Assembly: GCA_947561715.1 (NCBI GenBank)
Contig: OX387201.1
Location: 18,986,001-19,050,000, forward strand
Direction of reading: 5' to 3'
Length of the DNA stretch: 64,000 bases
Origin: Ascidia mentula
Taxonomy: Eukaryota > Chordata > Ascidiacea > Phlebobranchia > Ascidiidae
Positions 23,641 to 35,215 of the stretch are shown one piece after another (within the stretch, counting starts at the first letter, position 1; each line of letters starts with the position of its first letter). The position numbers and the translations under genes were made by a program. Below the pieces are notes generated by a model, which was given only the letters and a program-made list of their open reading frames with translations, was not told where the DNA came from and ran no database searches.

Positions 23641-25053
23641 TAAAATAGTATCTTCCTATACTTTTGTCCGTCCCAACAACCTTTGCCTTCTTCCGCCATC
23701 TCTCCTCGACCTCGGCTTCCTGTCTAACGCGTTTGCGCTTGGGTTTTCGGCGGTACCCACTGTCCATAAACTCAACTATAAGCGCTTTATGTTTATCGTC
23801 GTACATTTTCGCAAATTCGTGCAGGCCGTTAAGCTTCCTGCCGTTGAACCGAGTGCGCTTTAATTCCTGTTGGCTCTTTTCCATGATTCCCGATTATCGG
23901 CGAGCAACGTTTGTCCAAATCCGCGTTGTTGGACTTTTAGAACGTATTTAGAATACGCGCGATACGGTTCACTACTTCCGTGACGACCTAGATCCCCCAA
24001 CAGTAAATGGCTCCACAGAGGTATTTTCGGAGAGAATTTTTCGGAAAATTTGGTTATAATTTCGGGACAATAAAAATCATTTTTAATCGAAAAGGAATGG
24101 ATGACATTTAAATTAGCCCGGTTAATCACTTGTCCAAAATAGTCTTTAAATGGATTATCGGTGGTGGTTGTGGAAAAGGTATCGTCAATGTCTTCAACAG
24201 TTTCAGTTAAATGAAATGTTGTGTCAACATTTTTGCGCTTTATTTTATCATTTAACAAATCCCAACTGGTTTTAGCTTGATTTGCGTCTTTTGATTTATA
24301 AAGTAAAGTCGTGTGAAAGAAAATTTCCTCAATTTCCTTCATACCCTCTGCGGCTACTAATAAACCAACGATAAACATCGATTCGGCGCGTCGCTTTTTG
24401 ACTAACCCGCATAATTGCTTCAAATTTTTCATTATATGACTATTACATAAATGTAGGAACGGCTTCTGATTTAACTGCCTGTCACTTGCTTCACCCGATA
24501 TGACCGCGTAACATCGTTCTATACAAGCGTGGAAGTCCTCAACCATATACTCGACTAAAATTGAACAAATAAGCGCCATTGAACTATCGCACATAATGAG
24601 TTTAACGTTCGTTTTACCGATGTATTTATTTTCGTCGCTTTTATAGAGTTTCAAAAATTGCGAAATAGATGCGATATGATGGCGGATTGTCACATACGTT
24701 GCGACAGCCAACGGCGCTTCCCCTTTGTTAGGGTTTCTTACAACTATTTCGTAAACGCAAAAATGCGCATCGTTACCTCGGTTTTTAATCACGCTGCCGG
24801 TTGCGTCTATGTACATTATGTCACGTTTAGTGCGTTCGTGGAAAATCTCTAACGTCTCTTCCGACCACAGCATGATACTGGGAGTCGAAGTGACATGCTG
24901 CAACGTTCCGCCCAACTATCCTTTAACCGCAACGCAGTCGACCTTTTGTTCTTTCTGCATAAGTGCAAGCGCTTCTAATTCCTGTTTGGACGGGACGCCT
25001 ATCCTAATCGCCGCGTTTCGAGCCTTTAAGTAAGTAATCGTTGCATTTAGCAT
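23641..25053 (-). pseudogene. DDE (MULE-like) transposase relic, copy B, nearly open
   Basis: From an ATG at 25053 the frame reads about 397 codons to 23860, with one in-frame TAG at 24916-24918. A frameshift near 23870 then leads into a basic C-terminal part (23884 down to about 23660). First catalytic Asp is in MYIDATGS near residue 83, the second in LIMCDSSMAL near 156, and NSHIMKNLKQLCG lies near 204. The Glu of DNRESW near the end is a candidate third catalytic residue. As in copy A, the C-terminal frame runs into flanking repeat, so both copies share one old 3' truncation. The frame differs from copy A mainly by point changes and a few indels. A plain DNA transposon is most likely; a domesticated gene is not supported because both copies are broken. 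Confidence 0.75.
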
Positions 25054-25509
25054 AACATCTCCGCCTGAATTGATTCAACTTTAATTTCATTCGATAGTGG
25101 GATGGTATAAGGTTGTTTGTGCAAAAGAAAAGCTCGGGACTCGCTTTGTAGCAACATTAATCGGCGAAAGTACGTGACGCGCATACATATGGCTTGGCGG
25201 ATTAAAAGAGCGGCGGGCGACGGTCGGGTTGGAGTAAGTAATCATTGGATTTAGCATAGCATCTCCGACTGAATTGACTCAACTTTGATTTCATTCGATA
25301 GTGGGATGGTATAAGGTTATGTCATAATACGCATATGATATTAACAACCGAATATGAATATATGTTTTTTTAATAATTTTGGTATCGTTGGAAAGGTCAG
25401 CCTATGATCTGTATCGCGTAAAAAAATCATGCCACTACCTCGTAAGGTGGCCGAGTAACCCGCGTTCAAAATTTTTTTAACTGGCGTTTTTTTTTGTCAA
25501 CTAAAATCC

Positions 25510-26069
25510 CTCTAGTGCTTACGTGACACAAACATGTTGTTTCATGGCGGGTCTGAACTTTGGCTTCTCCAGTTTCTCGATTTGTTTGATCAGAAAACAT
25601 AAAAGCGAAGCTGAATGCGCTGGAACTTTTGATGTCACACCTGACAAACAAACCTTATGTACACGAAAGACAGATAACTTTTTAACTCATACATCGTTAA
25701 TAAGTATGGCAAAAATGACACAAAGCACTATTGTTTTTCTTTTTGCTTTTTTTTGATTATTTGTGTTGTTTATTTAAAGCACTCTTTATTACATATGCGC
25801 ACAACACATCGCACTGTTCTTTTGTTTTTCATCGATTTCCTGCACTCACGTTTTATCAAATTTCCGTTGTATTTATTTTTCTAAAGTCTATTTCTACGTT
25901 TGCCACATCCCGTAACGCTTTATTGGTTCACATGCTTTGGTTGATTGGCTGGTGCAAGGAGTGCTGCGTGAATGACCCACTAGTGGGCGTCGCGCTATGC
26001 AGTGGTTGTTGCCAAGAATTTTGTACCGAAGGGTTTATTGTTATTGTGGGTAATTTTTCATCGTAGCCC
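25510..26069 (+). repeat. Dispersed repeat R and LTR-region start, copy 3, interrupted
   Basis: The block continues at 28004 after the TTAA-flanked insertion and is collinear with 18530-19090. The CRE-like octamer is changed here (TTGATGTCACACC). Confidence 0.7.
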
Positions 26070-26073
26070 TTAA

Positions 26074-27999
26074 CCCTTTAAGCGCCACGCCCTATATTCA
26101 ACAATTGAAGATTTTTCATTGTTTAAGTTTAGAAAGCTATAACTTTTTATCTACAAACGCTAGACTAAAAATTAAAACACAAAAATCATATACAAATTCA
26201 TACTCTACACAGTCATCGCTTTTCCAGTTCAATAACTCCATGTTTTGGAGTAGTTATATCCAAAAATGTAACCACCCCTACTAAAATAGCTTCCAAGCCA
26301 TAGGTACCCTATTTAAAATTTCCATAACTCCCGAAATTGTGCGAATTTTAAAATAATTCGACTGTTGACTGAATCAGTGTGAACACCAAGACGCAATGAA
26401 GCGAAAAAACTGGGTCGCTGCATTTGATATTTTTGAGCGACGGTACTGTCTAGTAAACTGAAATTTTAGGGAGTTATTTTGGTATAACCTACTTATACTG
26501 TTAGTTATTGCTTGTAAAAGGGCTTGTAAACTTTATAACACAGCTCAGGCGTTTGCTAACTGATAGCAGATGAATTTGACAGCACTTCTAAAAAAATTTT
26601 TTTTGTTTGTTTCTTTTTGTGTTCAACTGGTAGTGTATGTCAGCAAGTTGATGAAAAAGAAGGCATAACATCAAAGTATATTGATAATTAAATAGACAAG
26701 CCTTCTACCAGTGCATATAAACCTTTTCCACAACATAACAGAGACAATGTAGAAAAAAAACAAGGAAAAAAATCAGTTGTATGAAATTGAAGCTACCCTA
26801 ATTACTGGGTGACGCCCACAGCCACACCCACAACTGTTGGATACTTGGACAAATTGCATGAATATGGTTCCATATATGATGCTTTGATAGCAAATTATAC
26901 ACCAGGGATGTTACATAGGTGATTGTGACATGACCAAATCATCATCATTGAACTTTTTGTGGTTCTGTTTTGGATATACCCTTCCGAAAACAATTGGCGA
27001 TTGTTATGCAAAGAAAAGAATATGAATAATTGAACATACAAGCCAACTACCAGTGTATAAGCCTTAGCCACAACATGACAGAGACACTCTAGAAAAAAGA
27101 CAAGGAAAAAATCAGCTGTATGAAATTGAAGCGACCGTATTTACTGAGTCATGCCTTCAACGACACTCACAACCCTTTGATTCTTGAACAAATTGCATGA
27201 ATTCGGTTCAATATATGATGCTTTGATAGCAAATTATGCATCAGGGATGTTACAGAGGTGACTGTGACATGACCAAATCATCATCATTGAACTTTTTGTG
27301 GATATGTTTTGGATATACCCTTCCGAAAACCATTGGCGATTGTTATGCTGAGAAAAGAATTACTCAATTGTCTATTGTCCGGAAAGCAAAACCAGTGTTA
27401 TGGAACCAGAATAAAAACCTGTAACTATAAGTAATATAGGTGTTCTATTTTTTTTTGTAAATTGGTGTTTTTTTTGCTTCGGCGAAAAAAAAAAATTTTT
27501 TTTGTTTGTTTATTATAATTTTTTTCTTTATTTTTTTTTTATACTGCACCCTCATAATGTTTATTTCATGTTATGTACATTTCTTCCTGCTATTTTGTTG
27601 TTTTGTACGCAAAAAATACAGCAATACCACCAGTCAAAATTTGCATGCGCACATCTCGCCATTGTGACGTCATAGAGAGAAACGGAAACCGCCGATCGAA
27701 AGCTGAGACCCTCGCGCACAATTCGTCTGTAGAACGTTTCGCGCTACTCCCAACGGGTAGTTGGCCATTTAATTGGACATGCAATCAGACCACCTGCTGT
27801 GCTGGTTTGTTCATAATGATAATCATCATCAAATGAATGACTAATTAGTCAAAAAATTTCAATGCAAATGTATTTTTTTTTCATTTTTTTAATAAACTTC
27901 ACGCTTCAAGTTGTCTGTTGCTGAAAACCTTATGTCTCTAGGCCAATCACAACGGAATTGATAATTTATCAAAAAAAGCACCTCGTGGCGCTTAAAGGG
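26074..27999. mobile_element. piggyBac-type (TTAA) DNA transposon, non-autonomous, 1926 bp
   Basis: The ends carry a perfect 16-bp terminal inverted repeat, CCCTTTAAGCGCCACG, and TTAA lies on both sides (26070-26073 and 28000-28003). The sister copy at about 19085-19092 has the same flank with a single TTAA, which is the empty site. A TTAA duplication and ends starting with CCC are hallmarks of the piggyBac superfamily. I see no transposase: the longest frame (27236-27424, 62 codons) has no known motif. An internal direct duplication of about 340 bp (26690-27020 and 27030-27360) and long T- and A-runs at 27430-27545 are present. It is probably mobilised by a piggyBac transposase encoded elsewhere. 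Confidence 0.85.
26690..27360. repeat. 340-bp direct duplication inside the TTAA element
   Basis: Both halves contain CAACAT.ACAGAGACA, ATGAAATTGAAGC and GACATGACCAAATCATCATC in the same order at about 340-bp spacing, with noticeable divergence between them. The duplication is older than the insertion's point of comparison with the empty site. Confidence 0.75.
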
Positions 28000-28817
28000 T
28001 TAAAATCAGTACGTTTTTTTAACGTCAGACGCCCGTTTAGTGAAACCATTGTGAAGAATTTTGGCCTAAATGGTCATTCTTGCAGGTTCCGGGACATTTC
28101 TCAATTAGGGAGGCAGGGTTGGGGTAATCATCTTTTTTGAGGCTCTATAGTTGTATTTGGTAATAAGGGGTCGCCCCTTAAATCCCCACTACAGGCTCAA
28201 TTCCCGCGCTGTCGAAAAAATTCAGTTATAATTTGGCGAGCATCCAGGACCTTGTCACCACACCCACAGGTTTCACTTGCAAAACTCGGGTATAGTGCAT
28301 TTTTAAAACGGTCTTTCAACAATGAGTTTTTACTTATTAATACAACCAACGCCGCTGTGGCCTGGCGATAATCTTGTGGAATATTTCAACTTTCGAATCG
28401 TGTTGGGAAAGTATCGAAGCGATGGATCATGTTAAACGACACTTGTTGCCTTGCGCACAGACACCAATGCCGGACAATTAGACAGGCAACCAGAGCACTT
28501 ACACGACGCGTGCAGTTGACCGGGGAAGCGGGACGTTTATTTATTTATGTCCTCAAAACGCTTCATGTCGACATTGTTTATCGCTCTTCACTAGACTAAT
28601 GCAAAAGGGAAAGGAGTTGTGCGTGGAAACTGATTCCGGGGTAAAGATTGTACTTAAAGTAGTTCTCCCTCTAAGTTTAAGACAAGGGGTTATTGTTGCA
28701 CTACAAGAAGACGCGTTCGGAGGTGGGCATCGAGAAAACGCGAAGACCCTCTCGAAAAAAACGCACAAAGGCCACAGGCACCATTGGTCCGCTCGACGGT
28801 AAATAGCCCGATGCAAC

Positions 28818-30488
28818 GTGTTGAGGTCGATGTGGTTGGGCCTCTACCACTCACGCGATCAGGGTATCAGTCTGGGTATTCCCACCCAACTTTGCATTAC
28901 TACTCATTGGCCTGAAGAAAAAAGCAGTGTTTTTAACGCCGCTTACGTGACACAAACATATCGTTTCATGGTGGGTCTGAACTTTGGCTTCTCCAGTTTC
29001 CCGATTTGTTTGTTCAGAAAACAAAAAAGCGAAGCTGAATGCGCTGGAACATTTGACGTCACCGCTGACAAACAAACCTGATGTACACGGAGGACAGATG
29101 ACTTTTTAAACTCATACATCCTTATTAAGTGTGGCAAAACCAACACAACGCACAAATGTTTTGAATCAGGGAGACAGCGGGTCGCCGCTCAAAATCCCAC
29201 AATAAACTCAATTCCCGCGCTGCGGAAATAAATCCGTAAGAACTTGGCGAGCTGCCAGGACATTGTCACCACACCCACTGGTTTCGCTAGCAAGACTCGG
29301 GTGTCTTTATTTAACCATCTTTTAACAATGAGTTTTAACTTTTTAATGCAACCATCTTGGATTATTTCAACTTTCGAACTGTGCTGCGAAAGTATCGAAG
29401 CGATGGATCAGGTTAAATGACATTTGTTCCTGGCATCCATCAACGATGACATAAAATGGTCTATAGAGGATGGCGAGGACAACCTCTATATTGTCGAATA
29501 CAAAGAACATAAGAAACGAGCCTTGCACCATGGGACCAATGCAGAAGTAGAACAGTTTTGCCGGGGTTGTATCGAGTGTCAATATTTTGAAAAAGAACGC
29601 AAAAAGGTCACCGGCACCATTGGTCCACTCGACGGTAAATAGCCCGATGCAACGTGTTGAGGTCGATGTGGTTGGGCCTCTACCACTCACGCGACCAGGG
29701 TATCAGTCTGGGTATTCCCACCCAACTTTGCATTACTACTCATTGGCCTGAAGAAAAAAGCAGTGTTTTTAACGCCGCTTACGTGACACAAACATATCGT
29801 TTCATGGCGGGTCTGAACTTTGGCTTCTCCAGTTTCCCGATTTGTTTGTTCAGAAAACAAAAAAGCGAAGCTGAATGCGCTGGAACATTTGACGTCACCG
29901 CTGACAAACAAACCTGATGTACACGGAGGACAGATGACTTTTTAAACTCATACATCCTTATTAAGTGTGGCAAAAATAACACAAGGCACAAATGTTTTGA
30001 ATCAGGGAGACAGCGGGTCGCCGCTCAAATTCCCACAATAAACTCAATTCCGCGCTGCGGAAATAAATCCGTAACAACTTGGCGAGCTGCCAGGACATTG
30101 TCACCACATCCACTGGTTTCGCTAGCAAGACTCGGGTGTCTTTATTTAACGATCTTTTAACAATGAGTTTTAACTTTTTAATGCAACCATCTTGGATTAT
30201 TTCAACTTTCGAATTGTGCTGCGAAAGTATCGAAGCGATGGATCAGGTTAAATGACATTTGTTCCTGGCATCCATCAACGATGACATAAAATGGTCTATA
30301 GAGGATGGCGAGGACAACCTCTATGCTGTCGAATACAAAGAACATAAGAAACGAGCCTTGCACCATGGGACCAATGCAGAAGTAGAACAGTTTTGCCGGG
30401 GTTGTATCGAGTGTCAATATTTTGAAAAAGAACGCGAAAAGGTCACCGGCACCATTGGTCCACTCGACGGTAAATAGCCCGATGCAAC
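28818..30488. repeat. 835-bp tandem duplication in mosaic B
   Basis: The two halves, 28818-29653 and 29654-30488, differ by only scattered bases, and both start at the sequence preceding the R repeat. Mosaic A has one corresponding unit (about 19920-20780), so the second arose after the A/B split. Confidence 0.85.
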
Positions 30489-30614
30489 GTGTTGAGGTCG
30501 ATGTGGTTGGGCCTCTACCACTCACGCGACCAGGGTATCAGTCTGGGTATTTCCATCCAATACGCTCTTGACATGCCGACCACTACGGCTGCCCTTAGAT
30601 TTGGTTTGGGGAAC

Positions 30615-31520
30615 GTCGGAAAAGGGAACGAGATATCATACGAAGCCGAAATCCATCGTTTACGCGATTGTTTGGAACTAACGATGCGATAAAGTCTTCG
30701 ACTCCAGCACTAGCGGATGACAAGTTAATACGATCAACGACAACACGGGACACCACATTCAGTTGGTGTTTACGTTCTAATCACGGACCCAGCAGTCAAT
30801 ATATATCAACTGAACGAGCGAGTTTGAGGCCCATTAAAGATACGCGTTTCAACTGCGGGAATTCCGCCTCGTGTGAAGTTCCGCGCCAAGAACCGGGGCG
30901 CGTTCAACGGACGTTATAATTACTTTATTTTCACAATATGTTGGTGCGCGACTCTTGTGCCGTTCGCTTTTAATCAGTCGGAAAAGGGAACGAGATATCA
31001 TACGAAGCCGGAATCCATCGTTTGCGCGATTGTTCGGATCTAACGAAGAAAATGATGCGAAAAAGTCTTCGACTCCAGCACTAGCGGATGACTAATTAAT
31101 ACGATCAACGACAACACGGGACGCCACGTTCAGTCGGTGTTTACGTTCTAATCACGGACCCAGCAGTCAATATATATCAACTGAGCGAGCGAGTTTGAGG
31201 CCCATTAAAGATACGCGTTTCAACTGCGGGAATTCCGCCTCGTGTGAAGTTCCGCGCCAAGAACCGGGGCGCGTTCAACGGACGTTATAATTACTTTATT
31301 TTCACAATATGTTGGTGCGCGACTCTTGTGCCGTTCGCTTTTAATGAGTCGGAAAAGGGAACGAGATATCATACGAAGCCGGAATCCATCGTTTACGCGA
31401 TTGTTTGGAACTAACGATGCGATAAAGTCTTCGACTCCGGCACTAGCCTATGGCAAGTTAATACGATCGGCCGACAACACGGGACACCACATTCAGTTGG
31501 TGTTTACGTTCTAATCACGG
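30615..31520. repeat. 365-bp tandem triplication in mosaic B
   Basis: GTCGGAAAAGGGAACGAGAT starts at 30615, 30977 and 31348, giving periods of 362 and 371 bp. Mosaic A has one copy near 20908. A further partial copy lies at 32385-32600. Confidence 0.85.
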
Positions 31521-31720
31521 ACCCAGCAGTCCTGGTGGGAAAATGTAAAAGCTGCAGCGACCCTATCGCGTTGTCAAAGTGGCCTCGACCTCGTCAACTA
31601 TATCATCGAGGACTCGGCTGGTAAAAAAGCAAACGATTCTAATCAATCGAATGAAGCCCACAACCGAGACCTTTCCCGAACGCAAAAGTTGCGATCGAAT
31701 TAAAAAGATGAAGTCGAGAA

Positions 31721-32370
31721 TTTGGTTATGAGGTCAACGAGCGAACAAGTTTAGTATTTCACCAAATAAACCTAAATCGTCGTCTATCAACAGTCACACG
31801 TAGAAAAGGACCAGCTATCTGCTACTAGTTATACTTAATCACTAACCCTTTCAAACATATGTAAATAACAAACCAAACATGTCGCATGAAGTTTGTCGAT
31901 TTTATCATAAAGAATTAGACACACTTTTGTTTAAATCTCACACTTAACTCTGAAGTGCAGCTAACCTTTGTAGGTTGAAGCGATTCTTATATTAAAAACA
32001 ACAACACTGTATGGTCCAAATACATCGGACAGTAATGTTGCGCCTTGTGAAACACGCGAACTTTACAACACGCAACAAATAATAATATGACTTTCAAATC
32101 CGAGAAACACTTTTCAGTATCTGTGATATGCAACATGTAATGTGGCATCGGCTCAAACCACTACAACACAACACATGTTTGTTGCCTGAATGTTCCAATT
32201 AGATTACTGTTACATCTTGTTTGCCAATAATTAATGATTTCTATGAATGCACATTTTTTCTCTACACTTATGTGTGGTGTATTCTCCTACGGTCTGTGAC
32301 GTAATAATATGAGACCAAGATTTAAGTGATAACGCAACGTGGTTTTGTCCTTTTTGTGTCTGACAACTGT
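31721..32370. mobile_element. Ty3/gypsy 3'-end relic, copy 2, and flank
   Basis: 31725-32060 matches 5885-6210, including AAATAAACCTAAATCGTCG. 32115-32210 has a diverged match at 62800-62920. No gene seen. Confidence 0.5.
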
Positions 32371-34120
32371 GCAGCATGGTGCTACGGGACACCACATTCA
32401 GTTGTTGTTTACGTTCTAATCACGGACCCAGCAGTCAATATATATCAACTGAGCGAGCGAGTTTGAGGCCCATTAAAGATATGCGTTTCAACTGCGGGAA
32501 TTCCGCCTCGTGTGACGTTCCGCGCCAAGAACTGGGGCGCGTTCAACGGACGTTATAAATTACTCTATTTACACAATATGTTGGTGCGCGACTCTTGTGC
32601 CGTTGGCTTTAAATCAGGAACCATGGGTTAACAAGTTACCCCTATTTCGTACCTCTGTCGTAAAACCTGATCGTAAATCCTCGAGGTCGGTTGACGAGTT
32701 TCCCGGAACAATACGTTTTGATTTCCAGCTCGTAACACCTTAAAACTCAACGACCGAAAAAGCTCATTGTTCGACGAAACTTTCGTGTGACGTCATGTTC
32801 AGCAAATGACAACCTACACAACCGTCGTCAGAAGAACAAATAAACTGACAGGAAGAAGAGAATGTTTTGAGTCGTTATATATTAATGTGTACATATCAAC
32901 ACTAATTGACAAAAACACGCATAGTTTTCCCCGTAGACACCAAACATTGTTATGAGTGAAACGCCTTCCGTGGTTTCAGATGTGTTTTTGCCGTCTTTCC
33001 TTATCTTTCTTCATTTCCCCTCGATCTACTCTTTCTTCAGTTTTATTGCTACGACGTTTGACCACGCTGTGTTTTTATACACATTTGCATTTGCACATCC
33101 CAGTGATGACTGCTGCATAGCGATCGAAACGATAATATTTATCAAAATTGTTGACAAAAGATCCGTTGTGTAGTACTAAAATTAATGCCAGCTTTAAACG
33201 TTTTGCTTTCTAGCTCTTGACAATTTAAAGTACATCGTCAGCATTTGCACATTCTTCTTCCTTTTAAGGCTCACCAAAAATCCGTGCTCTCGTTGTATAC
33301 AAAATAATGACAGAATTCAAGGCCAACTTTTTTGTGTCTATCTGTGGATTATTAATACAGAGTTGAAATATGGACTCATTGCTTTTTTGGTTCACGCAAA
33401 CGGTCAAACACTAATTGTGCTTTGGTGCAAGCTCGATTGTTACATTTATTCCACAAGCAATATTGTAGGAGCTTTGGTATTTAATATGTTACAGTAATTA
33501 CATAAGCTGTTAGCATCAGAGATCTTACAAGGAGATTTAGTTGGTGCCATGAGCAGTTCCTAAACAAGCAAACGGAATGTTATAACGTCACACGAAAGTT
33601 TCCAAAATCGAGGTTTGGCGTCGTAACAGTGAGCTCGTTAAACTTTGTTGGACGTTACACGAGCATGTTGTGGCAGGCAGGTTGCTGGCCTTGGTTTAAC
33701 GATCGATTACAATGCGAAGTTGAAAGCACTGGGATGTCCCATATTAGAAAAAAACAATAAACTGACTCCAGGAGAAAAGAGTGCAAAAACTACACATTTC
33801 AACCAAAATACTCCAAAATTCTTTTTCGATTTAATTTAATTTCAACATTTCTACCTGCTTGCTATCTCAGCGAGAAAAAAACTTTTTCATCAGGTTTAAT
33901 CAATGGCAACCTACACAATCGTCGTCAGACATGACGAACAAACTAAAAGTACGAAAAAGAATGTACCCATCCATACATGAGTATTACAAGGTGTAATGCG
34001 ACTATTTCTCACGTATTTGCAGTGATAAGGAATAATCATATTGGAACATAACGACATACAAATTCCTTGATAAATCCTCGAGGTCGTTTGACGAGTTACG
34101 CGGAACAAATCGTTTTGAAT
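32371..34120. repeat. Partial gypsy-derived segment, then block S copy 3
   Basis: 32385-32600 is one more copy of the 365-bp segment. From about 32640 block S follows with the 73-codon frame intact at 32952-33173. It ends at the palindromic module near 34072-34117, directly before the first array unit. Confidence 0.7.
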
Positions 34121-34383
34121 CATGGCTTGGCGTTTTCTTTTCAATCCATGCTCAACGGGAAATGAACCGAGGTGAAGTACGTCTTTGGCGGCAGCGTGTC
34201 CCGGTTGGCGGTTGTGCCGGCGATTGGAACACCACACAACTTTCACGTATGTTGTTGGCACCTGGAATCAAATCAAGAGCCGTGGAGTGTAACATACACG
34301 TCCCCAGCGAATTATGGCAGACATATGACGAGTATATGCCGTCATATGACGAGTATATTTTTAAAAGTCTGCAGAGGTGGGCC
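34121..34383. other. Lead-in to array unit 1
   Basis: It is shared in part with 44545-44640 in front of unit 3. A local 18-bp word, GTCATATGACGAGTATAT or close to it, occurs twice at about 34321-34360. The sequence is more G+C-rich than its surroundings. Identity unknown. Confidence 0.45.
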
Positions 34384-34553
34384 GCGGAGATGTCGGTCCT
34401 CTCATGTCCGCTTTCGCCGAGGTCTCTTGAAAGCCAAACGAAGTATGCTTATAGGCGCAATGTACGCAAACTGTCTTCTGACAACGTCGTTGGCCCAGTG
34501 GTATCTGAGCCACGGGTTGAAAATCTTACTAATTTTCCGCGTAATCGCGTTTA

Positions 34554-34688
34554 AAGCCCGAGCCTGTTTTAGAACATTTTGCTGAAGCAGAGACCGATGC
34601 GCGCCGTCGCGGTGATTTGTTCGCGAGCAAGCGCAGTTTGACCGATTTCCACACGCTGGCAGGTGCGGTAATATTTGATCTTGGCTTG
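34554..34688 (+). other. Coding-like 45-codon segment, unidentified
   Basis: One plus-strand frame reads through EPVLEHFAEAETDARR and SLTDFHTLAGAVIFDLG and ends at a possible splice donor (GGCTTG|GTAATT). The same frame recurs near 39105, 49240 and 53775, and with a one-base loss in unit 3. The composition resembles protein-coding sequence and lies opposite in strand to the MCP. I do not recognise the family; it could be another Polinton gene fragment or captured host sequence. Confidence 0.4.
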
Positions 34689-35215
34689 GTAATTTCTTAT
34701 TAATTATGCAATATTTATTCCCAGGAAACGATGGTTCGTCGTTAGTCCACCCACAGCGAAATTTCATATTTTTTAAAATATTTTTTGTTTGTGAAATCAT
34801 CTTTTTATCTGTTATTTTTCGTACTTTCCGATGGGATTTCTGCAAGCCCGCTGTTGCTTTAAGCGCGCAGAATCATTTTTTATGTTTTTTGTTGTATTTT
34901 TTTATGCCCCGCTGGTCCCTTTAAAACTCGTTGCGCAACCCGTCCCAGCCATAACTTTCGGGTGCAGTCTGAAACACATCTGTCGCAAAATATCACAAAT
35001 TCAAACAAAAATAGTCTGCTGGGTGCATGGCGGTCTGGCGGTGAAGACCACCGAGCAAGTGGTGGACTCGATTTGTCGAAAATACAATAAGACATGTAAG
35101 TTTCACCTTTTGTTAGAGGCCATAGCAATGTGCTTCAAACCGAAAGCTGTTTTCTCAGCATGCAGATAAATAGCTGTTTTTACAGCTGCCATTGATTGAC
35201 AGCATTAGAAATGTT

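Larger units (their letters stand above)
28004..31720 (+). mobile_element. Ty3/gypsy relic mosaic B (expanded)
   Basis: It is collinear with mosaic A at first (LTR region 28004-28440, integrase zinc-module stretch near 28565-28800), then expands. A segment of about 835 bp (R repeat, LTR-like leader, HHCC module with FCRGCIECQYF) occurs twice, at 28818-29653 and 29654-30488. A segment of about 365 bp occurs three times from 30615 to 31520. 31530-31720 encodes a PYRVVKV-containing stretch and INRMKP, the GPY/F-type C-terminal integrase module typical of Ty3/gypsy. The whole is multiply broken and rearranged. No complete gene remains. Confidence 0.65.

Noticed and set aside
34831-35169. A 112-codon plus-strand frame kept in units 1, 4 and 5
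   Set aside because: It starts in low-complexity T-rich sequence, is not kept in units 2 and 3, and two of the three copies are near-identical duplicates, so conservation carries little weight.
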